From Natronohydrobacter sp. (GTDB lineage: Bacteria > Pseudomonadota > Alphaproteobacteria > Rhodobacterales > Rhodobacteraceae): DNA of 6,227 bases. The notes beneath the pieces were generated by a model. The model was not told where the DNA came from and searched no databases. It saw nothing but the letters and a program-made list of their open reading frames with translations. Position 1 is the stretch's first letter; every line of letters starts with the position of its first letter. The translations under genes and the position numbers were made by a program. The stretch spans positions 1 to 6,227 of the forward strand of contig SKRP01000120.1 of assembly GCA_007118445.1 (NCBI GenBank). Reading direction: 5' to 3'. This document shows positions 1 to 5,740 of this stretch, piece after piece.

Positions 1-130
1 GGTCAGCCTGATCGACAAGACCCCGGAAAGCTATCTGATGTGCGACATCCGCATGGCCCGGCTGGATATCGGCGAAGGCAATACGCCCGCGGTTCTGGCC
101 ATCATCCAGCCCTATGACCGCAGGTTCTGA
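1..130 (+). CDS. C-terminal end of an unidentified plus-strand protein (partial)
   Basis: An open frame enters from the left edge (first full codon at position 2) and ends at TGA 128-130, giving 42 residues. The translation begins VSLIDKTPESYLMC and ends AIIQPYDRRF. Codons look normal for the window, rich in G or C at third positions, which supports real coding, but the piece is too short to show a domain and I do not recognise the family. It is the only plus-strand gene here and converges on the minus-strand photosynthesis genes. It is separated from the CIA30 gene by about 170 bases, mostly a palindromic repeat. It is therefore probably not part of the photosynthesis transcript. Confidence 0.55.
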   Translation, partial: VSLIDKTPESYLMCDIRMARLDIGEGNTPAVLAIIQPYDRRF

Positions 131-195
131 GTTACTCGAACATGTGAAATCGGAAGGGTCGAGGGCGTGGCACTTATGCCCATGAGCGCAAGGCC

Positions 196-304
196 CTCTA
201 GAGTGTATCGCGTTCATCCGCATTCATGCCATACGCTCCAGCCTATTGTTTTCGCATGTCGAACAGCTCGGAACCGGTAACCACTTCCGAGCGACATGCT
301 CTAG
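196..304. repeat. Palindromic intergenic element bounded by CTCTAG
   Basis: CTCTAG stands at both ends (196-201 and 299-304), with a one-base variant CTCCAG at 236-241 dividing two halves. The left half is an imperfect inverted repeat, 201-217 against 222-238, with 12 Watson-Crick and 2 G-T pairs out of 17. The right half is a strong stem: 266-273 pairs with 285-292 (8 of 8), and 254-260 pairs with 293-299 (7 of 7), leaving a 5-base bulge at 261-265 and an 11-base loop. The layout, with ACCGGT-like loop and GACATGCTCTAG end, resembles the very abundant interspersed palindromes in rhizobial and other alphaproteobacterial genomes; that resemblance is from memory. It starts where the CIA30 gene ends and may also act as an mRNA 3'-end structure. 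No U-tract follows on either strand, so it is not an intrinsic terminator. Confidence 0.7.
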
Positions 305-810
305 GCCACGACCAGTTCCAGCCGTGCAAGCGCAAGATCGGCCATCATCTCGCTGCCAATCGCCACCAGTCCGAGCCGTGTCAGTCGTGCAGGATTGACC
401 GGCAACTCGGTCCGGTGTGGCACGAAAGCGTCGAACGGCAGGTCGATATCGGTCCAGATCGCAGGTGCGCGGAATGCTGCGCGCCAGGATTGCCAGACAG
501 CGGTCATATCCGCGCTGCGCAGATGCAGATTGTAGCGCAGCCCGTTACCCCGGACGCGCAAGCGCAGCCCCTGGTAACGACCTGCATCAAGCACCTGACC
601 TGCTGCGGCCAATGGCAGCGCCATCTGCAGGAATCCGCCGTTATTGTCCAGGCTCACCCGGCCCGACAGACGCAACGCGCTTTCGCCGTCCAGCATCACA
701 CGCTGCAACTGACCTGCACTGACACCGCCCATAACCTGATCGGACACGCAGCGCCAATGCGCGCCATTCCCGGCCCGCAGGCCAGGGCCGTGGCCCGCTT
801 CAAGGATCAC
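301..810 (-). CDS. CIA30-domain protein (complex I intermediate-associated protein 30 family)
   Basis: The 169-residue product is essentially one CIA30 domain. Visible family signatures are Trp19 followed by the VSDQVMGGVS block (22-31), the strand SGRVSLDNNGGF (49-60), and a later beta-rich region with LRVRGNG (84-90) and the C-terminal RLGLVAIGS stretch. No signal peptide or membrane segment is seen, so it is probably cytoplasmic. The start is GTG at 810-808, overlapping the upstream stop as GTGA; there is no clear Shine-Dalgarno sequence, so translational coupling is likely. The stop TAG lies inside the right border of the palindromic element. In mitochondria CIA30 helps assemble NADH dehydrogenase, and a CIA30 domain also occurs in the plant photosystem II factor HCF173. 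Bacterial members are poorly characterised, so the function here, perhaps assembly of a bioenergetic complex, is inference. Confidence 0.85.
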   Translation of the reverse strand: MILEAGHGPGLRAGNGAHWRCVSDQVMGGVSAGQLQRVMLDGESALRLSGRVSLDNNGGFLQMALPLAAAGQVLDAGRYQGLRLRVRGNGLRYNLHLRSADMTAVWQSWRAAFRAPAIWTDIDLPFDAFVPHRTELPVNPARLTRLGLVAIGSEMMADLALARLELVVA

Positions 811-1400
811 TCCGGCGCGCGCGACGGGCTGGATTCGGCCAATGTTGTTGCCTGCCCGATCCAGTCATCACGGCTGATCCGTCCCTTGAAATTCAGGAAC
901 CCGTCAACCCAGGCCACCTCTGCCGGGGACCAGCGGGCCACCTGCCAGAAATGATAGACGCCCAGATCGTTCAGCTTGCCTTCGATCACCGGGCCAACAC
1001 CCGAGATCTGTTTCAGATCATCCGGCGTGCCGACCGGGGCGCTCAGCATTTCGGGCTTGGTGGTCTCTTCTGCGGCAGGCTCGGCTGTGGTGATGGCCTC
1101 TGCAGGCGCGGCAGCGGCGGCCATCGGCGCGGGGCGCGCTTCGGGCGCAGGGTCCGGTTCAGCCGTCGGAGCCGGTGCCGGTGCCGGGGCGGCCATGCGC
1201 GGGGCGGCGGGTTTGGGTTGTTTCTCGGCAATGGTGAAGACCAACCCCACCACCAGAGCAATCACCAGCCCGATTGCCACAGAGCCATTGCCCTCGATCC
1301 CGACAGCGACCAAGGACACGCCGGTTGCCACGGCGCCTGCCCCTATTCCGATGACCCAGCCGTAAAGCGGCGGTGCGTTCTTCATCTCGGATTGTGCCAT
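807..1400 (-). CDS. Membrane-anchored protein with Ala/Pro linker and C-terminal helix-hairpin-helix domain
   Basis: The 197-residue product has three parts. Residues 11-33 and 41-58 form two hydrophobic segments, likely a membrane hairpin. Residues 62-125 are a low-complexity Ala/Pro/Glu linker. Residues 126-188 form a compact domain beginning DDLKQISGVGP with the hairpin GVGP at 134-137, then GVYHFWQVARWSP and the end FKGRISRDDW. This C-terminal module is a helix-hairpin-helix-like domain that I recall from alphaproteobacterial hypothetical proteins and from C-terminal extensions of some NuoE subunits. The ATG start has a GGGAG ribosome site 7 bases upstream. The gene begins 27 bases after dxs and overlaps the CIA30 gene by 4 bases, so the three probably share one transcript. 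Its molecular role is unknown; DNA binding is possible from the fold but not shown. Confidence 0.85.
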   Translation of the reverse strand: MAQSEMKNAPPLYGWVIGIGAGAVATGVSLVAVGIEGNGSVAIGLVIALVVGLVFTIAEKQPKPAAPRMAAPAPAPAPTAEPDPAPEARPAPMAAAAAPAEAITTAEPAAEETTKPEMLSAPVGTPDDLKQISGVGPVIEGKLNDLGVYHFWQVARWSPAEVAWVDGFLNFKGRISRDDWIGQATTLAESSPSRAPE

Positions 1401-1427
1401 TCTGAAACTCCCTGTTCTCTGAGAATG

Positions 1428-3347
1428 CTAGAGTGTAGCACGCTTCGCCTGTCGGGAAAGCGTTTCGATCCCAAGCGCCGCGAGCGCCGCGCTCGCAATA
1501 TCATCGGCGCGTAATTGCGCATCAGCATACATCTGCGCCGGGCTGGCCTGTTCGATGAACCGATCCGGCAGAGTCAGGGTGCGCAGGGCCAGCCGCCGCT
1601 CGAGCAAGCCTTCATTGGCCATGTAATGCAGCACATGCGCCCCGAACCCGCCCTGCGCGCCCTGCTCGATAGTGATCAGCGCCTCGTGATGGCTGGCCAA
1701 CTGCCCGATCAGATCGGTATCGAGCGGTTTGGCAAAACGCGCATCGGCAATGGTGCAGGTGACGCCGCGCGCTTCCAGCGCCTCGGCGGCCAGCATCACT
1801 TCGGGCAGATGCGCGCCGAAGGACAAGAGCGCCACCATCGCGCCTTCGCGCAGCACGCGGCCCTTGCCGATTTCGAGAGGCAGGCCGCGTTCGGGCAGCT
1901 CGACCCCCATGCCCTCGCCACGCGGGTAGCGGAAGGCGATGGGCCCAGCATCATGCGCAGCGGCTGTGGCGACCATATGGACCAGTTCGGCCTCGTCGCC
2001 CGCGGCCATCACCACCATATTGGGCAGGTTGGCCATATAGGCGACATCGAAGCTGCCCGCATGGGTCGCGCCATCCGCCCCTACCAGCCCCGCGCGGTCG
2101 ATGGCAAAACGCACCGGCAGATTTTGCAGCGCCACATCATGCACGATCTGGTCATATCCGCGCTGCAGGAAGGTCGAATAGATCGCGCAGAAAGGCTTGA
2201 GCCCGCTTGCGGCCATCCCGGCGGCGAAGGTCACTGCGTGCTGTTCGGCAATGCCCACATCAAACACCCGGCGCGGAAACCGCTTGGCCATGATATCGAC
2301 GCCGGTCCCGCTGGGCATGGCGGCATTCACGGCCACGATCAGAGGATCGCGCGACGATTCATCCGTCAGCGCGCGGCCAAAGACCGAAGTGTAACTCGGC
2401 GCATTGGGCTTTGATTTCGATTGCGCGCCCGAGGCCACATCGAATTTCGCCACGCCATGGTAGCAACAATCCGAGGCTTCGGCAGGCGCGTAGCCCTTGC
2501 CTTTGACGGTGCGCACATGGATCAGCACAGGCCCTTCGGCGCGGGCATGGGCCATGCGCAGGGTTGCCAGCAGATCCGGCATGGAATGCCCGTCAATCGG
2601 GCCGATATAGGTGAAGCCCAGATGCTCGAACATCGTCGCATCGGGCGGGCCACCGCAAGCACGGGTGCGCGCGGCCAGCGCCTGTTCGCGCAAGGATTGC
2701 GGCAGCGCCGCGATGAAGCCCTGTGCCACTTCCGAGAGCGAGGCATGCGGCGCGTTCAGGCGGTTCAGATAGGAGTTCATCGCGCCTACAGGCGGGGCGA
2801 TTGACATGTCATTGTCATTCAGGATCACAAACAGACGGCGGCCTTCGGCGCCCGCGTTGTTCAGCGCCTCATAGGCCATGCCCGCCGTGATCGAACCATC
2901 GCCAATCACGGCAATCGCATCGCCCGTCGGCTGGCCCATGTCGCGGCCAATGGTGAAACCCAAAGCGGCGGAAATGCTGGTCGAGCTATGCGCCGCGCCG
3001 AACGGGTCGAACACCGACTCTGTGCGCTTGGTGAAACCCGACAGCCCGCCGCCCTGACGCAGCGTGTGCATCTGGTCACGACGGCCGGTCAGGATCTTGT
3101 GGGGGTAGCATTGATGCGACACGTCCCAGATCAGCTTGTCAAAAGGCGTGCGGAACACGGAATGCAGCGCGACGGTCAACTCGACCACACCCAGCGACGA
3201 GCCCAGATGCCCACCCGTGCGGCTGACCGTCTCGATCGTTTCCTGCCGCAACTCATGGGCCAGCGCTTCGAGTTCAATATCCGAGAGGTCGCGCAGATCG
3301 GCAGGGCCTGCCACGCGGTCAAGATGGGGGGTGTGTGACTGGTCCAT
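1428..3347 (-). CDS. dxs: 1-deoxy-D-xylulose-5-phosphate synthase
   Basis: The cytoplasmic, thiamine-diphosphate-dependent enzyme condenses pyruvate and glyceraldehyde 3-phosphate in the first step of the MEP isoprenoid pathway, feeding carotenoids, the bacteriochlorophyll tail and quinones. At 639 residues it is full length. Seen here are His47 (TGGH), His78 (VSHQCYPHKILTGRR), the cofactor motif GDG 149-151 with Asn179 and Met181 (NDNDMSI), the VKGKGYAPAE block (281-290), catalytic Glu368 in GIAEQH, Arg418 and Asp425 (DRAG...GADG), His429, and Arg476 in RYPRG. These match the known E. coli active-site positions with an offset of two. The three transketolase-type domains span roughly 1-315, 316-485 and 500-625. 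The start has an AAGGGA site. The puf terminator lies about 95 bases upstream, so dxs probably has its own promoter plus readthrough. Rhodobacter species commonly carry one dxs copy at this place. Confidence 0.97.
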   Translation of the reverse strand: MDQSHTPHLDRVAGPADLRDLSDIELEALAHELRQETIETVSRTGGHLGSSLGVVELTVALHSVFRTPFDKLIWDVSHQCYPHKILTGRRDQMHTLRQGGGLSGFTKRTESVFDPFGAAHSSTSISAALGFTIGRDMGQPTGDAIAVIGDGSITAGMAYEALNNAGAEGRRLFVILNDNDMSIAPPVGAMNSYLNRLNAPHASLSEVAQGFIAALPQSLREQALAARTRACGGPPDATMFEHLGFTYIGPIDGHSMPDLLATLRMAHARAEGPVLIHVRTVKGKGYAPAEASDCCYHGVAKFDVASGAQSKSKPNAPSYTSVFGRALTDESSRDPLIVAVNAAMPSGTGVDIMAKRFPRRVFDVGIAEQHAVTFAAGMAASGLKPFCAIYSTFLQRGYDQIVHDVALQNLPVRFAIDRAGLVGADGATHAGSFDVAYMANLPNMVVMAAGDEAELVHMVATAAAHDAGPIAFRYPRGEGMGVELPERGLPLEIGKGRVLREGAMVALLSFGAHLPEVMLAAEALEARGVTCTIADARFAKPLDTDLIGQLASHHEALITIEQGAQGGFGAHVLHYMANEGLLERRLALRTLTLPDRFIEQASPAQMYADAQLRADDIASAALAALGIETLSRQAKRATL

Positions 3348-3368
3348 GGGATTCCCTTTTTTATGAAA

Positions 3369-3392
3369 GCCTTTTCTGTAAGTCGAAAAGGC
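3369..3392. repeat. Inverted repeat in the dxs upstream region
   Basis: GCCTTTTC (3369-3376) and GAAAAGGC (3385-3392) are perfect 8-base inverted arms around an 8-base spacer, ending 22 bases before the dxs start codon. The repeat overlaps the proposed -10 element. It could be a protein-binding site, or a leader hairpin if transcription starts further upstream or reads through from puf. Confidence 0.55.
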
Positions 3393-3403
3393 GATGCTGT
3401 CAG
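3375..3403 (-). promoter_or_regulatory. Possible sigma-70-type promoter of dxs
   Basis: On the minus strand CTGACA (3403-3398) is one base from the -35 consensus and lies exactly 17 bases from TACAGA (3380-3375), a weak -10 match. It sits between the puf terminator and dxs, where a promoter is expected, and would give a leader of about 20 bases. The assignment rests on these two short matches only. Confidence 0.25.
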
Positions 3404-3413
3404 GGCGCCCTGA
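3400..3413. promoter_or_regulatory. 14-base perfect palindrome, possible operator upstream of dxs
   Basis: TCAGGGCGCCCTGA is its own reverse complement and overlaps the proposed -35 element of dxs. As RNA it could form only a 5-bp stem with a GCGC loop. A dimeric regulator site is plausible, but I do not recognise the motif. On the plus strand it is followed by a T-run, yet no plus-strand gene is present for it to terminate. Confidence 0.35.
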
Positions 3414-3423
3414 TTTTTATGGC

Positions 3424-3440
3424 CTGAAACGTGGTTTCAG
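3424..3440. repeat. Short perfect inverted repeat next to the puf terminator
   Basis: CTGAAAC (3424-3430) and GTTTCAG (3434-3440) are perfect 7-base arms with a 3-base loop. In the minus-strand direction it lies directly after the U-tract of the puf terminator, so it would appear only in readthrough RNA, or may be a DNA site. Confidence 0.5.
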
Positions 3441-3442
3441 AA

Positions 3443-3479
3443 TAAAAAAGGGTGCCGTGGGGTTGCCCCGCACGGCACC
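3443..3479 (-). terminator. Rho-independent terminator of the puf operon
   Basis: In the minus-strand RNA a perfect 9-bp stem, GGTGCCGTG (3459-3451 in complement) with its partner at 3471-3479, encloses an 11-base GC-rich loop that can pair further. It is followed one base later by six U residues (3449-3444) and then AUU. This is a textbook intrinsic terminator and separates the puf transcript from dxs. Confidence 0.9.
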
Positions 3480-3481
3480 AG

Positions 3482-3502
3482 TTTCCTGTCGCCAACAGGA
3501 AA
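3482..3502 (-). other. Hairpin in the puf 3' UTR
   Basis: TTTCCTGT (3482-3489) and ACAGGAAA (3495-3502) form a perfect 8-bp stem with a 5-base loop. It sits three bases from the terminator stem and may help protect the puf mRNA 3' end or form part of a small RNA. Confidence 0.6.
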
Positions 3503-3559
3503 GGGAACCGGGCGTCACAAGCCCGCGTCCGAACCGGCTATATGGCTCGAACCTTGGTG

Positions 3560-3588
3560 GGGGCAGGCGATGCATGGCCGCCTGCCCC
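3560..3588 (-). other. Strong hairpin just after pufX
   Basis: GGGGCAGGCG (3560-3569) and CGCCTGCCCC (3579-3588) form a perfect 10-bp GC-rich stem with a 9-base loop, starting 5 bases after the pufX stop. No U-tract follows, so it is not itself a terminator. A 3' stability structure for the pufLMX mRNA is the likely role, by analogy with the paired hairpins at the 3' end of the R. capsulatus puf operon. Confidence 0.75.
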
Positions 3589-3593
3589 AATTC

Positions 3594-3824
3594 TTATGCA
3601 TTTGTCACCAGCATCTGTGCATCAAGCGACGAATAGGGCATGGGCGGCGGCGCGTTCTTGCTGTCATCCGGCAGGAATTGCCCGATGCCCCAGATCACGC
3701 CATAGATCACGCCGATGAAGAGCAGGAAGGCCAGCGCATAGCCCGCGCCGCGCACCATCTCTGACAGAACCCAGTTGCGCAGCCTCTGGTTCGGCGTCTC
3801 CTGAATATAGTCATGTTCAGCCAT
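3594..3824 (-). CDS. pufX: PufX, RC-LH1 core complex protein
   Basis: PufX is a single-span inner-membrane protein that opens the LH1 ring so that quinol can leave the reaction centre, and in some species dimerises the core complex. This copy has 76 residues (82 in R. sphaeroides, 78 in R. capsulatus). The N-terminal cytoplasmic part ends in NQRLRNWVLSEMVRG. The membrane helix runs about 26-50, starting GAGYA and carrying Gly38, Gly42 and Gly46. The sequence after the helix, LPDDSKNAPPP, aligns with LPIQENQAPAP of R. sphaeroides PufX as I recall it. The ATG lies 12 bases after pufM, with an AAGGAG site that overlaps the pufM stop codon. PufX sequences diverge fast, so position after pufM and the helix pattern are the main support. 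Its presence places the organism in the Rhodobacter-type branch. Confidence 0.92.
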   Translation of the reverse strand: MAEHDYIQETPNQRLRNWVLSEMVRGAGYALAFLLFIGVIYGVIWGIGQFLPDDSKNAPPPMPYSSLDAQMLVTNA

Positions 3825-3836
3825 GTCTCGTGCTCC

Positions 3837-4763
3837 TTAATCGTAGGTCGGACGGAAGCCGCGCTCTTCAGCCCAGACAGCCCAGTTATCGACCACCGTG
3901 CCAGTCAGCAGGATACCGATACCGCCTGTCAGGGTTGTCAGAACCGCAAACCACCAGGCCCAACGGTGAATCCCTTCCATCGTGGCATTGAAGCCCATCG
4001 TCCAGCGCCAGAACAGAGCAGCGCGCTCGGATGCCGTGCCACGATCGACGATCTGCTCCAGCTCGCGGTCGCCACCGAAGCGGGATACGGCCAGAATGGT
4101 TGCCCCATGCATGGCGAACAAGAGCGCCGAGCCATAGAGGAACACGATCGAAAGTGCGTGGAACGGATTATAGAACAGATTGCCGTATTGCAGCGAGAAC
4201 AGGTTGGTCCAGTCCAGATGGGTGAAGATCCCGTAAGGCACTGCTTCAGACCACGACCCCATCAGCAGCGGACGGAACAGCCCCAGCACCAGAAACAGCC
4301 AGATCGCCGACAGGAATGCCCAGGCGACATGTTTGCCCATGCCCAGCGCTTCAGCCCGCAGCCAGGTGCGCACCCACCAGGTCATGACCGAGATCAGCAG
4401 GAAGAACGAGGCGATCAGGAAATAGCCCCCTTCGCGCATCGGCGGGATGCTCAGCCCATATTCCGGCGCAGGTGGATCCAGCGACAGCCAGAACAGATCG
4501 CGCAGGAACACCGCCGGGTTATAGCCCGCCTGATCCCAGAACCACATGCCGACCATCACGAACCAGATTGCGCCGGTCGCCAGGCTGATCACGCCCATCG
4601 TACCCAGATAGATCGGGCCAAGCTGCGCATTGCCGAACCAGCCCAAAAGGTTGGAGAAGCTGGCTGATTTGGTGCGGTTTTCCAGCTCGACGCCTTCGAC
4701 CATCCCCATCTCGGGTGCAGCACGCACCTGTACCTGGGTGAAGATATTCTGATACTCAGCCAT
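3837..4763 (-). CDS. pufM: Photosynthetic reaction centre M subunit
   Basis: PufM pairs with PufL in the inner membrane to hold the special pair, accessory bacteriochlorophylls, bacteriopheophytins, quinones and iron. The 308 residues form the family's five membrane helices. Owing to a one-residue deletion near 106, later positions match mature R. sphaeroides numbering: His182 (accessory bacteriochlorophyll), His202 (special pair), Tyr210, iron ligands His219, Glu234 and His266, and Trp252 at the primary quinone. All are present. The start ATG overlaps the end of pufL by 8 bases and is preceded by AGGAGG, 5 bases away and inside pufL, so L and M are co-translated. Positions 188 (Leu) and 193 (Tyr) on the periplasmic side differ from R. 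sphaeroides Asn and His. The stop TAA leads straight into the pufX ribosome site. Confidence 0.98.
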   Translation of the reverse strand: MAEYQNIFTQVQVRAAPEMGMVEGVELENRTKSASFSNLLGWFGNAQLGPIYLGTMGVISLATGAIWFVMVGMWFWDQAGYNPAVFLRDLFWLSLDPPAPEYGLSIPPMREGGYFLIASFFLLISVMTWWVRTWLRAEALGMGKHVAWAFLSAIWLFLVLGLFRPLLMGSWSEAVPYGIFTHLDWTNLFSLQYGNLFYNPFHALSIVFLYGSALLFAMHGATILAVSRFGGDRELEQIVDRGTASERAALFWRWTMGFNATMEGIHRWAWWFAVLTTLTGGIGILLTGTVVDNWAVWAEERGFRPTYD

Positions 4764-5607
4764 TGACGCCTCCTGCGATATCGCGCCACCAGGGCAGATC
4801 GAGCCACCAATCCCACCAGAACACCCACTGGTCGAACCAGATCGTGCCTGAAATCACGATACAGATCGCTGACCAGAATCCGGCATTGAGCGCCAGCAGC
4901 AGGCCCAGCCGGTGAATCCCCAGCGTGCCGACCGAATAGCCGATCAGATCGCGGAAGAACGTGTCTTCATGGTCGGGCGTCTTCATCGTGTCGCCCTTCT
5001 TTGCCGGATTGGCGGCAGACAGAACCAGCGCGCCATGCAATGCCAGCGCCAGCGTCGTGGTGAAGAAGAAACTCACCGCGATCATATGGGCCGGGTTGTA
5101 GTGAAAATTGCCGTAAGTATAGCCGACATTGGACACCCAATCGAGATGCGTCCAGATGCCATAGGGGAAAGCATGCCCCCATGCGCCCATCAGCACAGGC
5201 CGGATGACGACCAGCGTGACATAGGCGAAAATCGCCACACCGAAAGCGAAAGGCACATGAAGCCCCATGCCCAGCTTGCGCGCGATTTCAACTTCGCGCA
5301 GCGCCCAGGACACGAAAGCGCCGATAGCACAGATCGTCACGATCTGCCAAAGACCGCCTTCAAGCAGCGGTGCCGGGCCCAGCCCATAGGACAGCGGCGG
5401 CGGGTTGATAGAGATCAGCCAGGGATTCCACGTGCCTTGCAGCACAGCGCCCCAGAAGATCAGAAGCGTGCCGAGAACGGCAAAGAAGACCGTCGTCACG
5501 CCAAAGAAGCCGACGTAGAATGGCCCAACCCAAAAGTCGAACAGATTCCCGCCGACCAGCGTGCCGCCCGGCACGCGGTATTTTCGTTCGAAGCTGAGCA
5601 GTGCCAT
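4756..5607 (-). CDS. pufL: Photosynthetic reaction centre L subunit
   Basis: PufL carries the active electron-transfer branch of the reaction centre and the secondary quinone site. The 283 residues (one more than R. sphaeroides, an insertion near 201-208) form five membrane helices. Seen key residues are Glu105 (bacteriopheophytin hydrogen bond), His154 (accessory bacteriochlorophyll), Tyr163 (between cytochrome c2 and the special pair), His169, His174 (special pair), iron ligands His191 and His232, and the QB proton path Glu214, Asp215 and Ser225. These equal R. sphaeroides L104, L153, L162, L168, L173, L190, L230, L212, L213 and L223. The start is supported by GGAGAGG upstream and by the conserved MALLSFERKYRVPGG beginning. 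A 133-base spacer with two hairpins separates it from pufA; it overlaps pufM by 8 bases. Confidence 0.98.
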   Translation of the reverse strand: MALLSFERKYRVPGGTLVGGNLFDFWVGPFYVGFFGVTTVFFAVLGTLLIFWGAVLQGTWNPWLISINPPPLSYGLGPAPLLEGGLWQIVTICAIGAFVSWALREVEIARKLGMGLHVPFAFGVAIFAYVTLVVIRPVLMGAWGHAFPYGIWTHLDWVSNVGYTYGNFHYNPAHMIAVSFFFTTTLALALHGALVLSAANPAKKGDTMKTPDHEDTFFRDLIGYSVGTLGIHRLGLLLALNAGFWSAICIVISGTIWFDQWVFWWDWWLDLPWWRDIAGGVNG

Positions 5608-5632
5608 GCTTCCCTCTCCACATTATGGCGTC

Positions 5633-5655
5633 CAGGCCCGTTCAGATGGGGCCTG
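5633..5655 (-). other. Second pufA-pufL intercistronic hairpin
   Basis: CAGGCCC (5633-5639) and GGGCCTG (5649-5655) form a perfect 7-bp stem with a 9-base loop, about 25 bases upstream of the pufL start and clear of its ribosome site. It may mark the 5' side of a processed pufLMX message. Confidence 0.55.
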
Positions 5656-5684
5656 TCGCGGTGGTGTTTCCCGTATCGAGAATT

Positions 5685-5722
5685 GTCGCGGGCGACGAAG
5701 CCAAATCCCCCCCGCCCGCGAC
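5685..5722 (-). other. Main pufA-pufL intercistronic stability hairpin
   Basis: GTCGCGGGCG (5685-5694) and CGCCCGCGAC (5713-5722) form a perfect 10-bp GC-rich stem with an 18-base loop that begins with a run of six G in the RNA. It begins 18 bases after the pufA stop. In R. capsulatus and R. sphaeroides hairpins at this place protect the pufBA segment from 3' decay after loss of the downstream part, giving many more LH1 than reaction-centre proteins. The same role is inferred here from position and strength. Confidence 0.8.
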
Positions 5723-5740
5723 GATCACGCCTCGAGCTGC

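Larger units (their letters stand above)
3441..3593 (-). ncRNA. Structured puf 3' UTR, possible 3'-derived small RNA (PcrX-like)
   Basis: The roughly 150 bases after the pufX stop contain at least three perfect hairpins, the last being an intrinsic terminator, and no coding frame that I can support. In Rhodobacter sphaeroides a regulatory small RNA, PcrX, is cut from the 3' UTR of the puf transcript and acts on pufX mRNA. The same position and terminator end make an equivalent RNA here plausible. I see the structure and position only, and have not compared sequences with PcrX. Confidence 0.3.

Noticed and set aside
226..954. Long plus-strand open frame over the CIA30 and helix-hairpin-helix genes.
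   Set aside because: It is antisense to two genes with recognisable domains and shows no family features; high-GC DNA commonly gives such shadow frames. The same holds for the plus-strand frames opposite dxs (1515-2414), pufM (3813-4667) and pufL (4912-5784).
1026..1217. Ala/Pro-rich stretch considered as a tandem repeat or a frameshift artefact.
   Set aside because: The frame stays open with a good domain on both sides, and the codons vary without a fixed repeat unit; it reads as a low-complexity linker.
1428..1437. The string CTAGAGTGTA at the dxs stop also occurs in the palindromic element (198-207).
   Set aside because: The match is ten bases with no further stem or boundary similarity, and it lies within dxs coding sequence and its stop. 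A chance match cannot be excluded, so no second repeat copy is called.
3400..3420. Palindrome followed by a T-run on the plus strand, considered as a plus-strand terminator.
   Set aside because: There is no plus-strand gene upstream, and the stem has only five pairs once a loop is allowed.
3509..3525. Minus-strand stem-loop with a 5-bp stem and the 7-base loop TTGTGAC, like a histidine tRNA anticodon arm; a GGTTCGAGCC string lies nearby.
   Set aside because: No acceptor stem pairs across it, the T-arm candidate has the wrong loop and the D-arm is missing. It is treated as another puf 3' UTR hairpin.
3560..3588. Hairpin after pufX considered as a second intrinsic terminator.
   Set aside because: The stem is strong but no U-tract follows, while the hairpin at 3451-3479 has one.
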